Source: Trichaptum fuscoviolaceum (taxonomy: Eukaryota; Basidiomycota; Agaricomycetes; Hymenochaetales; Trichaptaceae). From it: 64,000 nucleotides of DNA. The notes under the pieces were generated by a model that saw nothing but the letters and a program-made list of their open reading frames with translations, was not told the origin of the DNA and ran no database searches. Where the stretch lies: contig CAJSYZ010000003.1 of assembly GCA_910574455.1 (NCBI GenBank), positions 4,277,250-4,341,249 of the forward strand. Direction: 5' to 3'. The position numbers and the translations under genes were made by a program. Positions 23,247 to 35,800 of the stretch are shown one piece after another; position 1 is the stretch's first letter, and each line of letters opens with the position of its first letter.

Positions 23247-26200
23247 ATGAACGGAAAGGCTTCCTCAGCTCTCCAAAAATTAGACAGTGAAACATGCTCC
23301 AAAATTCGTTCAACACAAATTCTAACTTCGCTCCCGCAAATTGTATCTGAGTTGGTACAAAATTCTCTGGACGCTGGAGCAAAAAATGTTGAGATTGGTA
23401 TGGACATGACTGAATGGGCTTGCTGGGTTAGAGATGATGGGGCAGGCATGAATAAAAGTGGTCTGGAGCTGATCGCGCAAGGATGCGAGCGCGGCCGCTA
23501 TGGTGTGCTTTCTCTGGCTCTGCCAATTTAACGAACTGACGTACATGTGCAAGCTACCTCAAAGGCATATAATCCATCTTCTCTCGATCATATCACCACC
23601 TTTGGGTTTCGTGGTGAAGGTGAAGAGCATGCCACCCGTTTCCTATGTTATTCTGCCTCTAAATTATAGCTATCCTCAGCACTGGCTTCGGCTGCCGACT
23701 TATCTTGTCTGGAGATTGCTTCTCGGACGTGCAGATCAAAAGAGAGCTGGTCTCTTATCGTAAGAGGTGGAAAGACCCTGTACCACGGCCCATCTACGCG
23801 ATGGCACAGGGAACGTGCCGGAACAACAGTTTCAGTCCGAGATGCGTTTTACAACGTGAGGAAACCTTACACTTCACAAACAATATCAAAAATGAGCTAT
23901 TCCAGCTTCCTATCCGAAGACTCTCACATCCAATTTCATCTCGTACAATTGAGCTCATCCGTCGCGATATCGAGGCCCTTGCTTTGGTGTTCCCAAGTAT
24001 TTCCTTTTCTGTTGAGGATTGTGGAAGAGACAGGACGGGTACTCTCGCAAAGAGTCGGGTCTTGAGTATACCAAAGGCAAGTACGATGTGGCTGTGTCTA
24101 TGATACTGAATTTACCTTTGATTCCAGACAAACACAACTTTGAAAGCATTCCGACATATGTATGGGCGAACTCTTGTTGAAGTCAGAATATTCTCTATGT
24201 ATGAGCTTCTCTGGTAATACTAACCTGCTGGGACTATAGCACGTTGAAGAGGTATACGAGGAACGCGACTCGCTGAAAATAGAAGGTTTCTTGAGTCTTG
24301 TCGGATCTCTCACAAAAGTAAGACAAAATGTTAAACGCGAAATGCACGGTTAACTTGTGTAATTAGGCATATCAGTTTATATGTGAGTCCGATGAATCGT
24401 TGGCTCTATTCTAAAGGCTGAAATATAAATCAAGTTGTCAACAAACACATCCTTGATGTCTGTGATCTCCACAGAATTATAGATCAGAAGTTTGGAGCGA
24501 GCTCTTTCGCAAAGAACGTACGTATATCGAGGTAACGCTCATTACTTGCATGTCTGAGACCTCGATAGGCCCTCGATGAAGCTGGGGAGACAGCTCTCCC
24601 TCGTACTTCAGCTCGTCGTTCGCCGCGTAAGAATGAGAGGAAGTCTGCCTATGTCCTCAACATCACCATCCCACCTTGTCAGATTGATAACTGCCTTGAG
24701 CCTGCGAAGACAGCCGTTCACTTCCGGGTGTGTTTTGATACTATCTCTAAGGAATATATCTAAGTAGTTCCCCGTAGGACCAAAAACCCATCGTTAATTT
24801 TCTTGCTGATATCATCGAGCGTTTCCTCGTTCGACATGGTTTCAGGAAGGAAAAGACGGATCATGACTTAGCATCGGCTCCTGCCGCTAAGAAGAGGAAG
24901 GTCGAAGGCGGAACTCAAGACCATTTTCATCTGAGTGGTGGAACTACAGAGAGTACAAGGTCTTCCAAAAGAATAGAAGAAAAAGAAATAATTATAAAAG
25001 TGAGTGACGTCGTACTTCTTTGCTGTTCTCTTATTGAGCGACATTTCTATTTCTCGTGTAAGAGCCTAGACCCTACTGTAGAGGACGATTCAACTACTTG
25101 GACTGATCCCAGTAGTGGTCGAGTGTACACAGTCGATCGACGCACCGGGAACTCTTATCTAAAGGACCGAGAAGTACGCGGCTGCATTGCCTCAAGAAGA
25201 ATATTAGACGTTCCTTGGCAGAAGGGACATCGCGACCCTTGCATACATAATCCGAGTCATGATAGCAATGGCGAGATGCCGAATTGGATGAAAGAGGCCT
25301 TACAGGTTTGTTCTAAATTTTTAGCTTCTGGGTTTTGTTGCGGCTGACAACGCCTCATACCACTCAAGGGAAACAAGGTCTTTGCGCCAACAGAGCGTGG
25401 TATACGTGATATACCACTAAGAGGTCCTTTCGATGAAGATGATTTTGGTGGCAATCAGTCACGTTTACGTCGAAGGCAATTTGTCGAGACCTTGCCTGAT
25501 TCAAAATTGAGCTTGGGGAGCGTCGGCATACCGTCACAAAGCGCATTCACTAGAGAGTGTGTCGCGGGCGCGCTTGTCATCGAACAGCTTGATCGAAAGT
25601 TCATTGTATGCCTAGTCGACTTACCAACATCTTCGAATAATAAGCATGCGGAACACTCTGCTGATAACCGGGAAATTATAACTACGAGGACTCTTGTTCT
25701 AGTCGACCAGCATGCGGCGGATGAACGAGTTCGTGTAGAACGCTATCTCAAAACTCTGTGTCTTGGTTTCCTTGATCGCGATGGCGTTGGAATCGAAAGA
25801 CGAAGGCTTAACCCGCCCATATCTGTGCTATTGTCAAGTACTGAATATGTCAATCTGCATGATTCCGACCGAGCGAAGACGGCCTTTCGCAGATGGGGCT
25901 TTGATGTCTGCGAGAATGAAGGGAAGGCTGACCCAGAGCATGGGTATGCAACGTTATACATCAAGGCTGTCCCGGAGATGGTCGCAGATAAGGTTAGCCG
26001 ACTTCACCCATAAAAACTGCGTGTAGTATTGATGTCCGCTCAAGCTTCTATCAGGTCCAGATCTTTCTGAATTCGTCAAAGGATTCCTGGCCAGACTGGA
26101 GGCTGAAGGCCTAGAAGAATATTCACCTATCCGTGATGAATACCTTACGGAGATATGCACGGTACCGACTACGGCTGACTCGGAGTTGGCTTGGCTCAAG

Positions 26201-26570
26201 GCTCTTCGATTTTGTCCTCGGGAACTCGTTGAGTTGATAAACTCAAAAGCCTGCCGAGGTAAATGGTCTCGACTTAGCTTTCCCGTATCGTCTAACAACT
26301 GCATGAACGATCAGGTGCCATCATGTTCAACGATGAGTTGACAATCGAGCAGTGCAGGCGGTTGATGCGGCAACTATCGAGGACTGCTTTCCCTTTCCAA
26401 TGTGCGCACGGACGGTAAGTTCCCTCCGATTCACACTGAATGTCTCGAGCATATGGTGATAACCCTCCTGACTCAGGCCTTCAATGGTACCTTTGACGAC
26501 GGTCCCGGCGGAAGCGAAAGATGAGATGACTCGGCCAGTTGACTGGAGTGCGTTGGCTGGCAACGACTAG
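23247..26570 (+). CDS. MLH3: DNA mismatch repair protein MLH3 (MutL family endonuclease)
   Basis: Multi-exon gene from ATG at 23247 to the TAG at 26570. The N-terminal GHKL ATPase is clear: ELVQNSLDAGAKN (motif I), DDGAGM (motif II) and, after an intron, TTFGFRGEALAS (motif III), followed by GTTVSVRDAFYN. The middle is a variable linker with a basic patch (AAKKRKVEGG). The C-terminal half has the nuclease metal-site motif DQHAADERVRVE and the late motifs ACRGAIMFND and FQCAHGRPSMVPL, so the endonuclease active site looks intact. MLH3 pairs with MLH1 and resolves meiotic crossover intermediates, with a minor mismatch repair role. The first introns (about 23503-23564, 23630-23680 and 23855-23905) splice in frame; later ones were not all set. 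Confidence 0.9.
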
Positions 26571-26765
26571 TAACGGTAGAATATTCGGTACCATAGTTTC
26601 CGTTTGGAGTAATTGGAGCTATAAAAGTCACAGACTGACCTACTACGAGCTGAATTGAAGTGGGGTCGTGTGACGCGGTATATTACGTTTTTGGGACTTT
26701 TGCTGTGCGCAACCGACTTCAAGTTCTGCTGCACCTGACGTCACCGGATCTTATTGCTACGGAAG

Positions 26766-26771
26766 TATAAA
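26766..26771 (+). promoter_or_regulatory. TATA box upstream of SBDS-domain gene
   Basis: TATAAA lies 110 bp before the ATG at 26876 and is followed by a CT-rich stretch (about 26790-26815), a common fungal core promoter layout. A second TATAAAA at about 26620 is farther away. Confidence 0.5.
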
Positions 26772-26875
26772 GACTCGCAGGCTCTGTCGTATCTCCCCCA
26801 TCTCTCCCAGTTAAACGCATCTCAACCTGATTCAACCTCACCTTCAATCTTCAATCTCATACATCTCTGCTCATC

Positions 26876-27482
26876 ATGGTCAAGTCACTCTCCAAGGTTG
26901 TCTACAAGCCCGACTCTCAGTCTACTGATGAATTCATCATGATTGTGAACGGACCGGAGGTATGCCACCTTTGTTGACGGTGGATGACGTATGCTGACGA
27001 TGGCAATGATTGTAGTACAAGAAATGGAAGGAAGGTGGTAAGTGACGCTCCTCTCATATAATTCTTTAAAGTCTGACTTTTGTTTCTTTAGACACGTAAG
27101 GCGACCTCTGGTTGTACACCCTTATATTCAATATTGATTTTTGCGTTCCCAGAACGATTCCCTTGGTCGAAGTTGTTGAATGTATGCTTTGTTTGAATCC
27201 GCATCAATACACTTGACTGATATCTGTCATCATTTAGCCTTCGAAGTCTTCATCTCTTCTCAAGGCAGTCAAGGCATATTAGGACAGGCATCAAAGCAAC
27301 AGTTAGAAAACACGTTCGGCACCTCGAAAGACATCGACGTCGCAGAGCAGCTGTTGAAACAGGGTAGCCTGAAATCGGGCGACGATTTCTCAGATGACCA
27401 TATCTTGAAGAATATTGCGAAGGGTGGCTACTCGATGGATTTGAAGGGATCGGGAGGATCGTTAAGCGGGGCTAGGCACTGA
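26876..27482 (+). CDS. SBDS N-terminal-domain protein (Rtc3-like)
   Basis: Small spliced gene. Exon 1 is 26876-26959 (MVKSLSKVVYKPDSQSTDEF), followed by short exons (YKKWKEG; TIPLVEVVE) and a last exon from about 27238. SFEVFISSQGSQGILGQASK and the ENTFGT segment are typical of the SBDS/Sdo1 N-terminal (FYSH) fold. The protein is about 115 residues and lacks the other two Sdo1 domains, like yeast Rtc3, which is linked to RNA metabolism and stress. The C-terminal Gly/Ser-rich tail ends SGGSLSGARH. The giant transposon is inserted 247 bp downstream of the stop. Confidence 0.85.
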
Positions 27483-27729
27483 AGATTAGAAAGGTAGATT
27501 TGCATGGTCCCAAATTGCTTTCTTCGGTTGCTGGAACAAATAATGTACTATATAAATGTCCATTGTCATAAACAAAAGCAACAAATCTACACTTGTTATA
27601 TACATATACAGCATCTAACACACGAGAGAAATTTGGAAGGGAATAAACAAGATTTAACGCAATAATGGGTGACTTTCCGTAGGCTTGCGGAATAGAATAC
27701 AGATTTTTAGATGATTGGAAAAGGCAATG

Positions 27730-27752
27730 CATCAGGGAAACTACTTTCTGCT
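27730..27752. repeat. Left terminal inverted repeat of giant transposon copy 2
   Basis: The repeat starts CATCAGGGAAACTACT and is a perfect inverted match to 55993-56015. It is preceded by TG, which is also found just after the right repeat. This is the only left end of the element in the window. Confidence 0.85.
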
Positions 27753-28324
27753 GAAAGTGACTTAAGCGTTACTTAAACGTCCTGAGTGACTTGAAGTCTG
27801 AATAAGGCAAACCGCACTTATTCATGCATGTCCTCCCATTATTCAGGACCAGTTGGCTGAAATAAGGGCGAGTTGGCTGAATCAGTGCTCTAAGTGTTTC
27901 AGGCAATCTGTACCCCAGTGCTCCAGTGCTTCAGTGCTTCATCCTTTAATTACAGCAGGAGACAAGTGTTGTAAGACAAACTGCAGTGCTCAAGAGTTCA
28001 AGTGCATAAGAACGATCCAAGTATTTCATTGCATCAGAAGTAATATAAGACAACGGTAAGTAGCTATCAGTGCCTCAGCGTTCAAGTACATCAGTCATTT
28101 ACACAAGACTAAGCATAGCAGTCACTATCATGGAACCCGCCACGACACGATTCTGAACCACTGCCACGGGCAGTGGCAGGCCCATTTCGCTACCGTGCCT
28201 TCAATTCTGCATGTTCTTTGGCGTGCCAGTAGAAACGAAGGCTGCTCTGCGAGTCGATGGTAATAAGTTATTGAGCGCACGGACAGAGACGAAACGAAGA
28301 GGCTCACCAGTGAACGATTTGCCC
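27753..28324. repeat. Left subterminal region of giant transposon copy 2
   Basis: No gene is visible. The stretch holds repeated short words: CAGTGCTCCAGTGCTTCAGT around 27919-27938, AGTTGGCTGA twice (27850-27880), and CAGTGCTCAAG near 27985. Some of these recur inverted inside the right end (17400-17600 and 55900-55990). They may be transposase-binding repeats. Confidence 0.5.
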
Positions 28325-31300
28325 TTAGAAGTCTACGCAGTCCGTGGCCGAATCCCATTTTGAAGCGTCGTCCTCCTCATTATCGCCATCTCCGCCTGGA
28401 TCCTTCTCCGCGCCCTCGTCCGCGCCCTCGTCCTCGTCCGCGCCCTCGTCCTCGTCCGCGCCCTCGTCCTCGCCCTCGCCCTCAATCTTGTCAGCGCCCT
28501 CGTACCCGCTCTCACTCAGGTCGTCATCTCCTTTAGCATTGGCATCCTCGTCCTCTGCATCACCTTCAACATCGCTTCTATGCTCAGCTCCTTCACGCTT
28601 GTCGCCCTTATCATCGCTCCCGTCTTCCCAATTACCAGCGCCTTCGTCATACGCTTTCTCGCAGGTCGAATCTGCATCTACGATGTCAAAGTACAAGGAA
28701 AAGTCCCTGCCAGTGATACCCGATCCAACAAGTTCGGTGTTCTTTCTCGTATCGATATCTGTACTGGCATCGTAAGCTAGGAGGCGGGATCGAACCTTTT
28801 CCCAGTTTGATTCAGTGAAGAAAGAGGGATTCGACAACAAGTTAACATAGTCGTCCGTATGAGGCTGCCACAGAGCGCTAGTGAAATACCACTCAGCGCC
28901 GCCAAGTTCTTCTTTGATATTTTGCAACCGAGCCACCTGTTTATCAATGGCAACCTTGACCTATCCATGAGAAGATCAGCGAATAAGGACAATATAAGTA
29001 CTGAAAAAAATAGATACCGCTGTTGCCGCAAGGGCGAGGGCACCGATAGGCTTTCCTATGGTGTTTCTGTCCAGTATTTTATGCCGACCCATGGCCAATA
29101 CAATGTGTACGGACAACACTGAGACCACAAGGTCAGAGCAGAACAGTCCTTGCTTCTGTACATTTAGGGTCAATACATGGACACAAAATGCGACAATAAA
29201 TACTCTTTTACTTACCCTCTCCATACTATACCAGCTTTCCCATAGAAACGGTTCGGCTTTCTTCTTATCAACTAGCGTCTGCAACGTCTTCACAATTGCT
29301 TCGTTTTGCATTGACTTTGATTGTTCGCTGCTGATAAAACTCGCAACTGAATGCTCAGCTTTCTCAAACAGTTTCTTGCGCCAGCTATCAGAGCATCTCT
29401 GGGCCGCCTGAAATACAAGGATTGCATCTCAATCTGGTAAAGGTAACTTGAAGATAACTAAGAATGACTCAACTAGAGAACAGATGTCGGCGAACTGTGT
29501 TTCGTAACTTAGTTCCACAGAATCAAACACTTTCCCCCACAGTGTGCTGATGAACTCATTGTCCGGGTTTTGCCATGGCGTGATGGACTTTCCCACTGCG
29601 CGAAATAGTGAAGGTAATAAAATATGAGTCCAACCGGCCTGAGTACCGGGAGGGAGACACTGGTTCGTCGCCCTTTTTCTGCCTGGCACGCGAGATCCTT
29701 CCTTTCCTTCATTTCGGCCCTTGTCCTCCAGCCCCACTGATGTCTGCATATAAGTGAATCAGCAAAAATATGTCATAGAAATGAATTTGATTCGACACAC
29801 TGAGCTAGTAGTCCGAGAGACTTTGCGATGACCAGGATAAGCCCCAGTCACTAACACTTCGGGTCCGGGAGTGCAGGATACTCTCGTCATTGCAAGCGAC
29901 TGTGTTCGGGGTGCTAACGGCATCTTTCGACCACCGGTCTAATAAGAATAGTGAGTGAATGCTCATATTCAGAGTGTATCAATCGACCCACACTTGCTTC
30001 ATTATCAGCCACCAGCGACTGCCTCTTGCGATGTGAGGTAGCGGATCCAATCTCAGACTGCAACACGTCAGAAAGCTGTTATCCATGGCAAGTGAGCAGC
30101 TCGAAAGGAAGCAATTACCGTCGTGTCGGCCACAGGCCGATAAGGAGTGTCAGAGGGTTTCCTCTTCTTACTCAAGTCCTTTTCGCCCGGTCAGAAACGA
30201 ACTTAAAATGCCGGCTACCAAAGAATTGACACTTACTGTGGCACCGACCTGTGTGTCCATGCCAGTCAACAATGACTTCTTGACCTTGACACTCTTACTA
30301 GCCTATTGAGATGGTGTAAAGTAAGTAAACATAAACATGAAGGAATCCATTACACGTGAAGGTGGAAGAATTACCACATCAACCTGGGAGTCAATGTCCG
30401 GTGGCGACTTTCTCTTTCTGTTTTTTGTGACTATGATGTCCTATTTATAGGCACAAATTAGTGATCAACCCGATGTGAGGAAGGGAACGAACAGTTGCTA
30501 CAGCGGAAGTGAGCCTACGGTGCATCGACGCCCACACATACCTGTATACGGGGTTCCAAGGCTAGTGAATGCACCTTACAACCATAAATCAGGGGGAAAC
30601 GAGAGAAACTGGATTAAGATGGGACTTACCGGTGCGCTGAGCTGCGAATTGGCAGTTCTCTTGTTTGCATCCTGTCCAAAGATCAATTCAGCAAGCAATG
30701 AAGGAAGGATGTAGCATGAGGATCACTGTGCTTCACTGTCTGGCACTCACCTGTCCACCTGGTTTTGTCTCGTTGTTCTTATCCTCAAGTACGGAAAGGG
30801 ATTGGTTAGTAGATTGGAAAAGGTAGGAATGATATGACGTCGCTTACCGTTGAAACCTGCAACCCGGAGAGAGTGTCGCGCAGCAACTTCCTTTTCTTTG
30901 AGTTCAAGTTGCTGCTACCTCCATCCTGTTCATTACACGACAGTTGGCAGAAAAATAATAACGAAGGGATATGATCAAACGGTCATGGGGTAACTGACGT
31001 GAATCGAACAGTAATAAGTCACACTCACACTAGCTTGAGCCGGCCTTGTCAGCCTCCTCGGATCGCTTTCGCCCTACAAGCAAGGTATTCAGACTGCATC
31101 TGCCATTCTAATGTTCCGTCAACTCACAATATTTGTGTCCGAATCGACAAAATGTGCTGTCTGTTGCACGCTGATTGAGCTATTCTTTACACCATGATAG
31201 CTTGCGAGGGTTATTGTTTCTCCTTCATCCTCCCAAGGACTTAAGTTTTCATTGTCTTGCAATGAGATGCTGTGTCTAGTGTAGCTTGGCGTCAGCGAAG

Positions 31301-32540
31301 CTCATAATATGGTAACAAAGACGAGAGTGTCATCGTTGTAGGTAGAAGGAAATTTGATCCCGTTGTCGGAGCGTCATGATCCGCTTCTTTAGCATGAACA
31401 TTAGTAATCTAGTTGCCAGTGGATCAAAATATGAGCTTTAGCTGAGTCTAAATCAAGCTTCACACTTACCATTACATCGTGCATTCCAGAAATTGATCCC
31501 GTACGCATTGCAAGATTTCAAATTTAAACTCACAAATTGATCCCTCTCGAGTCTATCCCAGCCACCTCAAGTCCTCCATCCTCTTCACCAATGAAAGTGG
31601 ATTCATCTGTGTTGCGAAGCGCCCTGGCAGGTCGCTTTGTCTTGTCGTCCCGCTTTGACGTAGCGGGCGAGTCTATTATATCCGTTTCTTCACCAGAAAG
31701 GCTCTCGTTCTGTCCGGCAGGTGCGTGAAAGAAAATGTTGCTTGGAGTGGCGGCAGATCTCGACGTCTTTGCGGTCTGCACACGGGTGCGAAATGGAAGT
31801 TCACCTTTGGGATCTTCTTTCCTAGCCTTTTTTGCAGGCTTTCTGTTTGACGCATCCGTACTCGCCGCTTCATATTGTGAGTCAAAGTAGTCAACCTCCA
31901 AGCTTCGAAAACATCTGAAAATGTATAGGCAGTATAACTCACCAATGTCTAAGTCTTCGTTGTATTCAACTTCACAACCCGACACGTCTTTAACATCGTT
32001 CTTCGAGCCTGCTTACGCCAGTTCAAAGCTATGTAATTACTGATCTGAGGTTGAAGACTTACTACTAGCTTCGCCCTTCGGCTTCCTACATCCACGTTTT
32101 CCAGCGAGTTTAGGCACTGTTGAGCCCATCTGGGTGCGTGTCTCAAGAGCCTTCGACAAATTGTTTTCAATTTCTACGGTCTCTAGCATCGCTGCTTCTT
32201 GGTTTTCTGCTGCAGTCACCTTCTTTCGTACCTTGTCAGCTGCCTCTTGTTCTTTTGCTGCCCGTTTCTGCTCCGCAGCGAGTTTTTTCCTCTCTTTCGC
32301 GACCGCGACTTGCTGGGCCGCAGCTCTGCGGAAAGCTGCCCGTTCTTCCTTCTGTTTTTCCTTCTCCTCCTTCTCCTTCAATGCCTCATCCCGCCTCGCT
32401 GCCTGCTGTACTTTCCTTTTGTCTTTTTCTTCCTTCTCCCGCAATATCTCCTCCTTTGTTCGTCTTGTTCTGAGTTGGTCAACTACTGCTCCGGGGTGCT
32501 GGTTATTGTTCTTAGCCCTCGTCTGTCTTCGAGTTGACAT
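28325..32540 (-). CDS. Transposon-borne NQHPG-type gene, copy 2 (full span)
   Basis: Leftward multi-exon gene from 32540 to a stop at 28325. After the NQHPG start and helical Lys/Glu segment come an acidic/basic linker (about 31530-31985) and many small exons. Near the end are PSLFRAVGKSITPW with FISTLWGKVFDSVELSYETQ (29429-29749), then CSDSWRKKLFEKAEHSVASF and KPIGALALAATAV. These fit a layout I recall from a large mushroom protein family: a W-rich middle domain, then an RxxxWRxxxG-like block, then GALxLAAxAVE. The last exon is strongly acidic (28345-28640, Asp/Glu/Gly/Ala repeats). I do not know a function. It occupies the left quarter of the giant transposon, divergent from the transposase, so it is an element gene and not a host gene. 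Exact exon joins were not established. Confidence 0.55.
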
Positions 32541-32852
32541 TTTGTGCAGTGTTTTGAGACTTGGGTGATAATAAGATGGATCGAAGGTGCTAGTTCAAGA
32601 TCAGGGAGGCGGGGGCGTCTATCTTAGACAAGTTGAAAATTTACGCCCACTCACTCAGGCTGCCACTGGCCAGGCTGCCACAGTGTGTGACTTACTACTA
32701 CTAGTAGTACTAGTACTAGTACTCACTGGCACTCAGGCTGGCACTGCACTCAGGCTGGCAGCCTTACCGTACTACCAGTAGTACTAGTAGTACTATGACT
32801 AATTTAAACTCAGGTTCAAGTTCACTCACTGCCAGCCTGCTGGCACTCAGCT

Positions 32853-35800
32853 GTGAGTCCCAATCATCGACATGTACTACTGAAGGTTACATTGATGCCA
32901 GCGACACGGAAAAAGCACGATCCCCTTCATTTTCCACCAACTATTCGATGCACCTTGCCCAGCTGTAGTAGGACGTTCAAGAGTCAATCTGGAAGAGCAA
33001 GACATGAATATTCAGCTCATCCGATGTCATCCGTGGCAAGATCTACTGCCTGTGGTCACGACTACTATGATCCTTCACCTATTCGCCACACGAGCTCCAA
33101 CTCCTCAACCTCTACCGAGGTCGTCCGAACTTCCAACAGAGGGTCATTTTGAGAGCGGCCCTGACTCCTACGATTACGATATTTCCATGCTTACACAGGA
33201 TATCTCGATGCTCAGTATAGGCCGAGACGAGCTGCTTCAAGACCTAGACAGACCTGATTCTCTGTCCCATTCTGGCACCGGAAGTGACAGTGGCCGTAGT
33301 GCATCCTCTGAAGATTTGGACTTCGACGTTGGAGATCATGAGGAGAGTGATGGTGACCTAAAGGTGTATCACAGATATATGAATGGTGCGCACCAAGTAT
33401 ATTGTCCTCGGTTTGATAGCACTCTGATGAAAAACATCGTGCAGCCACCCCGTGTGATGCGGAAGGAAACAACTTAGAAAACGACGAACCACCTGTTCCG
33501 CGAAATGAACCTGCACCAAATGACTGGTCTCCCTATTCGTGCCGAGCAGATTTTGAGCTCGCAGACTTTCTTTATCGCGATGAGCAAATGTCTGCTGGTA
33601 ATATAACAAAGCTTCTCGGAATCATGAAGGCTTACCAGCGAATTCAGTCTGTGAAGAACGCGAAATCTGGCGGATATTCTGAGTTGGACGTAACTAAGCC
33701 CAACGATGACTCAGATCTGGATCCCACTAGTACGCTACTCGATGGAGACGCACAAAAGTTGTACAATGTCATTGACGCTACGAGAGTTGGTGATGTGCCT
33801 TGGAAATCCTTTAGTAACTTCTACACGGACAACAATGGCCAAAAAGCAACAGACGAGAACACCGAGTCATGGAAGAGGAAAGGATATGATGTATGGTATC
33901 GGGATCCCTTGGAAGTGATCCGAAATTTGGTGGATAATACGGCTTTAGAAGGCGAATTCGACTATGTCCCATTTCGTGAATATCAGCCAAAGGAGGAATC
34001 TGATGACATCAATGACAAAGAACGAGTGTTCAGAAATTACATGTCCGGAAATTTTGCTTGGGAACAGGCTGTAGGTCATGACTCATGAACTCGCAGGAAA
34101 CATACTGATTATCCTTGACTTAGAATAAGATCTACGCCGAAGATAAAGCAGTCCATGGATCTATGTTCGTTCCGGTGATCTTGGGGAGCGACAAGACAAC
34201 AGTTTCCGTTGGAACTGGCAACAACGAATATTATCCGTTATATCTCTCAATAGGAAATGTATCAAACAAGGCCCGGCGGTCCCAAAAGTTGAATACAGTC
34301 CAGCTTGTAGCATTTTTAGCAATACCAAAGAGTGTGTGTCAAAAACTGAGCCATTCAATTGTGTTTTGACGCTTTTTTGCAGCTGAGCAACAGTACGAAA
34401 AGTCAGATGACTTCCGTCGCTTTAGACATCAAATTTTTCATTCATCTATATCGAGAATCTTGAGTTCACTGAAGACCGCCATGTCCATAAACAATGAACA
34501 GACCATTCTCCGGTGCCCTGATGGTCACTTGCGTAGGTCGGTTCTCGGACTCGGCTCGTATATAGCTGATTATCCGGAACAGGTGAGTCTATGCGCAATA
34601 TGCACTGGATGGTGCTGCAAGTAAGTACCATCCTTTCCAAAATCGCATAGGAGTCTGAGGAAATGGCTTACGGTGGCTATATAGATGCACAGCTCCCCAC
34701 AAGGACCTAGATAATCCGGAGTTTGCATCAAATCCTCGAACAAAAGAGCTACACGAACGATTGATAGAGCAGGTAAATGACAACAACTTAACCAGAGCAA
34801 CAATTCGCAAAGAGTATGGGTTCCACCAAGATATCGTGGTATGTGCTCCAAATTCTCCATTGGATGCGCTTCTAAGAACTATGTTTTCCCGTAGCCCTTC
34901 ACCAATGACTTTCCGCGCGCAGATATATGCGATCTCATTTCTCCGGACCTATTGCACCAAATCATCAAAGGTGTTTTCAAGGATCATCTTGTCGAGTGGA
35001 TATGCCAGAGCTTGACCACAACAGAGCTGGATATTGTGGATAAAAGGTGCCATTCTCAAACAATTTGTATAATATGAATACTATCGCTGACCTCCGCGTA
35101 GAATCAGAGTCGCTGCTCCTTTTCCTGGACTACGTAGATTCCCCGAAGGCCGAGGCTTCAAGCAATGGACAGGCAATGATTCAAAGGCACTTATGAAAGT
35201 ATGTGATTTTTCCTTCTTGTTCGAGGCGGTCGTTTGCTGATAGTAGTTGATGTAAACCGCTTAGGTGTATCTTCCGGCTATTGTGGGCATTGTGCAGGAT
35301 GATATAATTCATGCATTGAGTGCATTTCTCGACTTCTGTTATCTTGTGCGTCGGTACACGATTACAGCCTCAACACTTGATCAGATCAAAGCCTCTCTGG
35401 ATTGCTTTCATCAATATCGGCAAATATTCATAGCTATGGGTATCCGGGACAACTTCTCACTACCACGACAGCATGCCATGGTCCACTATCCTACAATGAT
35501 TCCTCTGTTCGCTGCACCGAGTGGACTATGTTCATCGATCACAGAGAATAAGCACATTTACGCGGTCAAGGAAACATGGCGACGCTCAAACAAAAATGAT
35601 CCCTTGGGTCAGATGATCACAGCAAACCAACGACTCAGTAAACTTATTGCATCAAGGGCAGACTTCAAAAGGCGTGGAATGCTGGATGATACGTTAGCCG
35701 AGGCTTCGTGGAGAGCTTTGCGAGATGTTTTGCGCAAGAATATGTCGTCAGAGTCAGAGTCGGATGACGCTGAGAGGGACCCTGATGCCAGTGGGGGAGA

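Noticed and set aside
27753..28110. CRISPR-like or satellite array
   Set aside because: The CAGTGCTTC words are short, irregular and without uniform spacers; they fit subterminal transposon repeats, and the DNA is fungal.
28344..28775. Ser/Pro/Ala-rich plus-strand ORF
   Set aside because: It is the antisense of the acidic Asp/Glu repeat at the end of the minus-strand element gene, which has better coding features.
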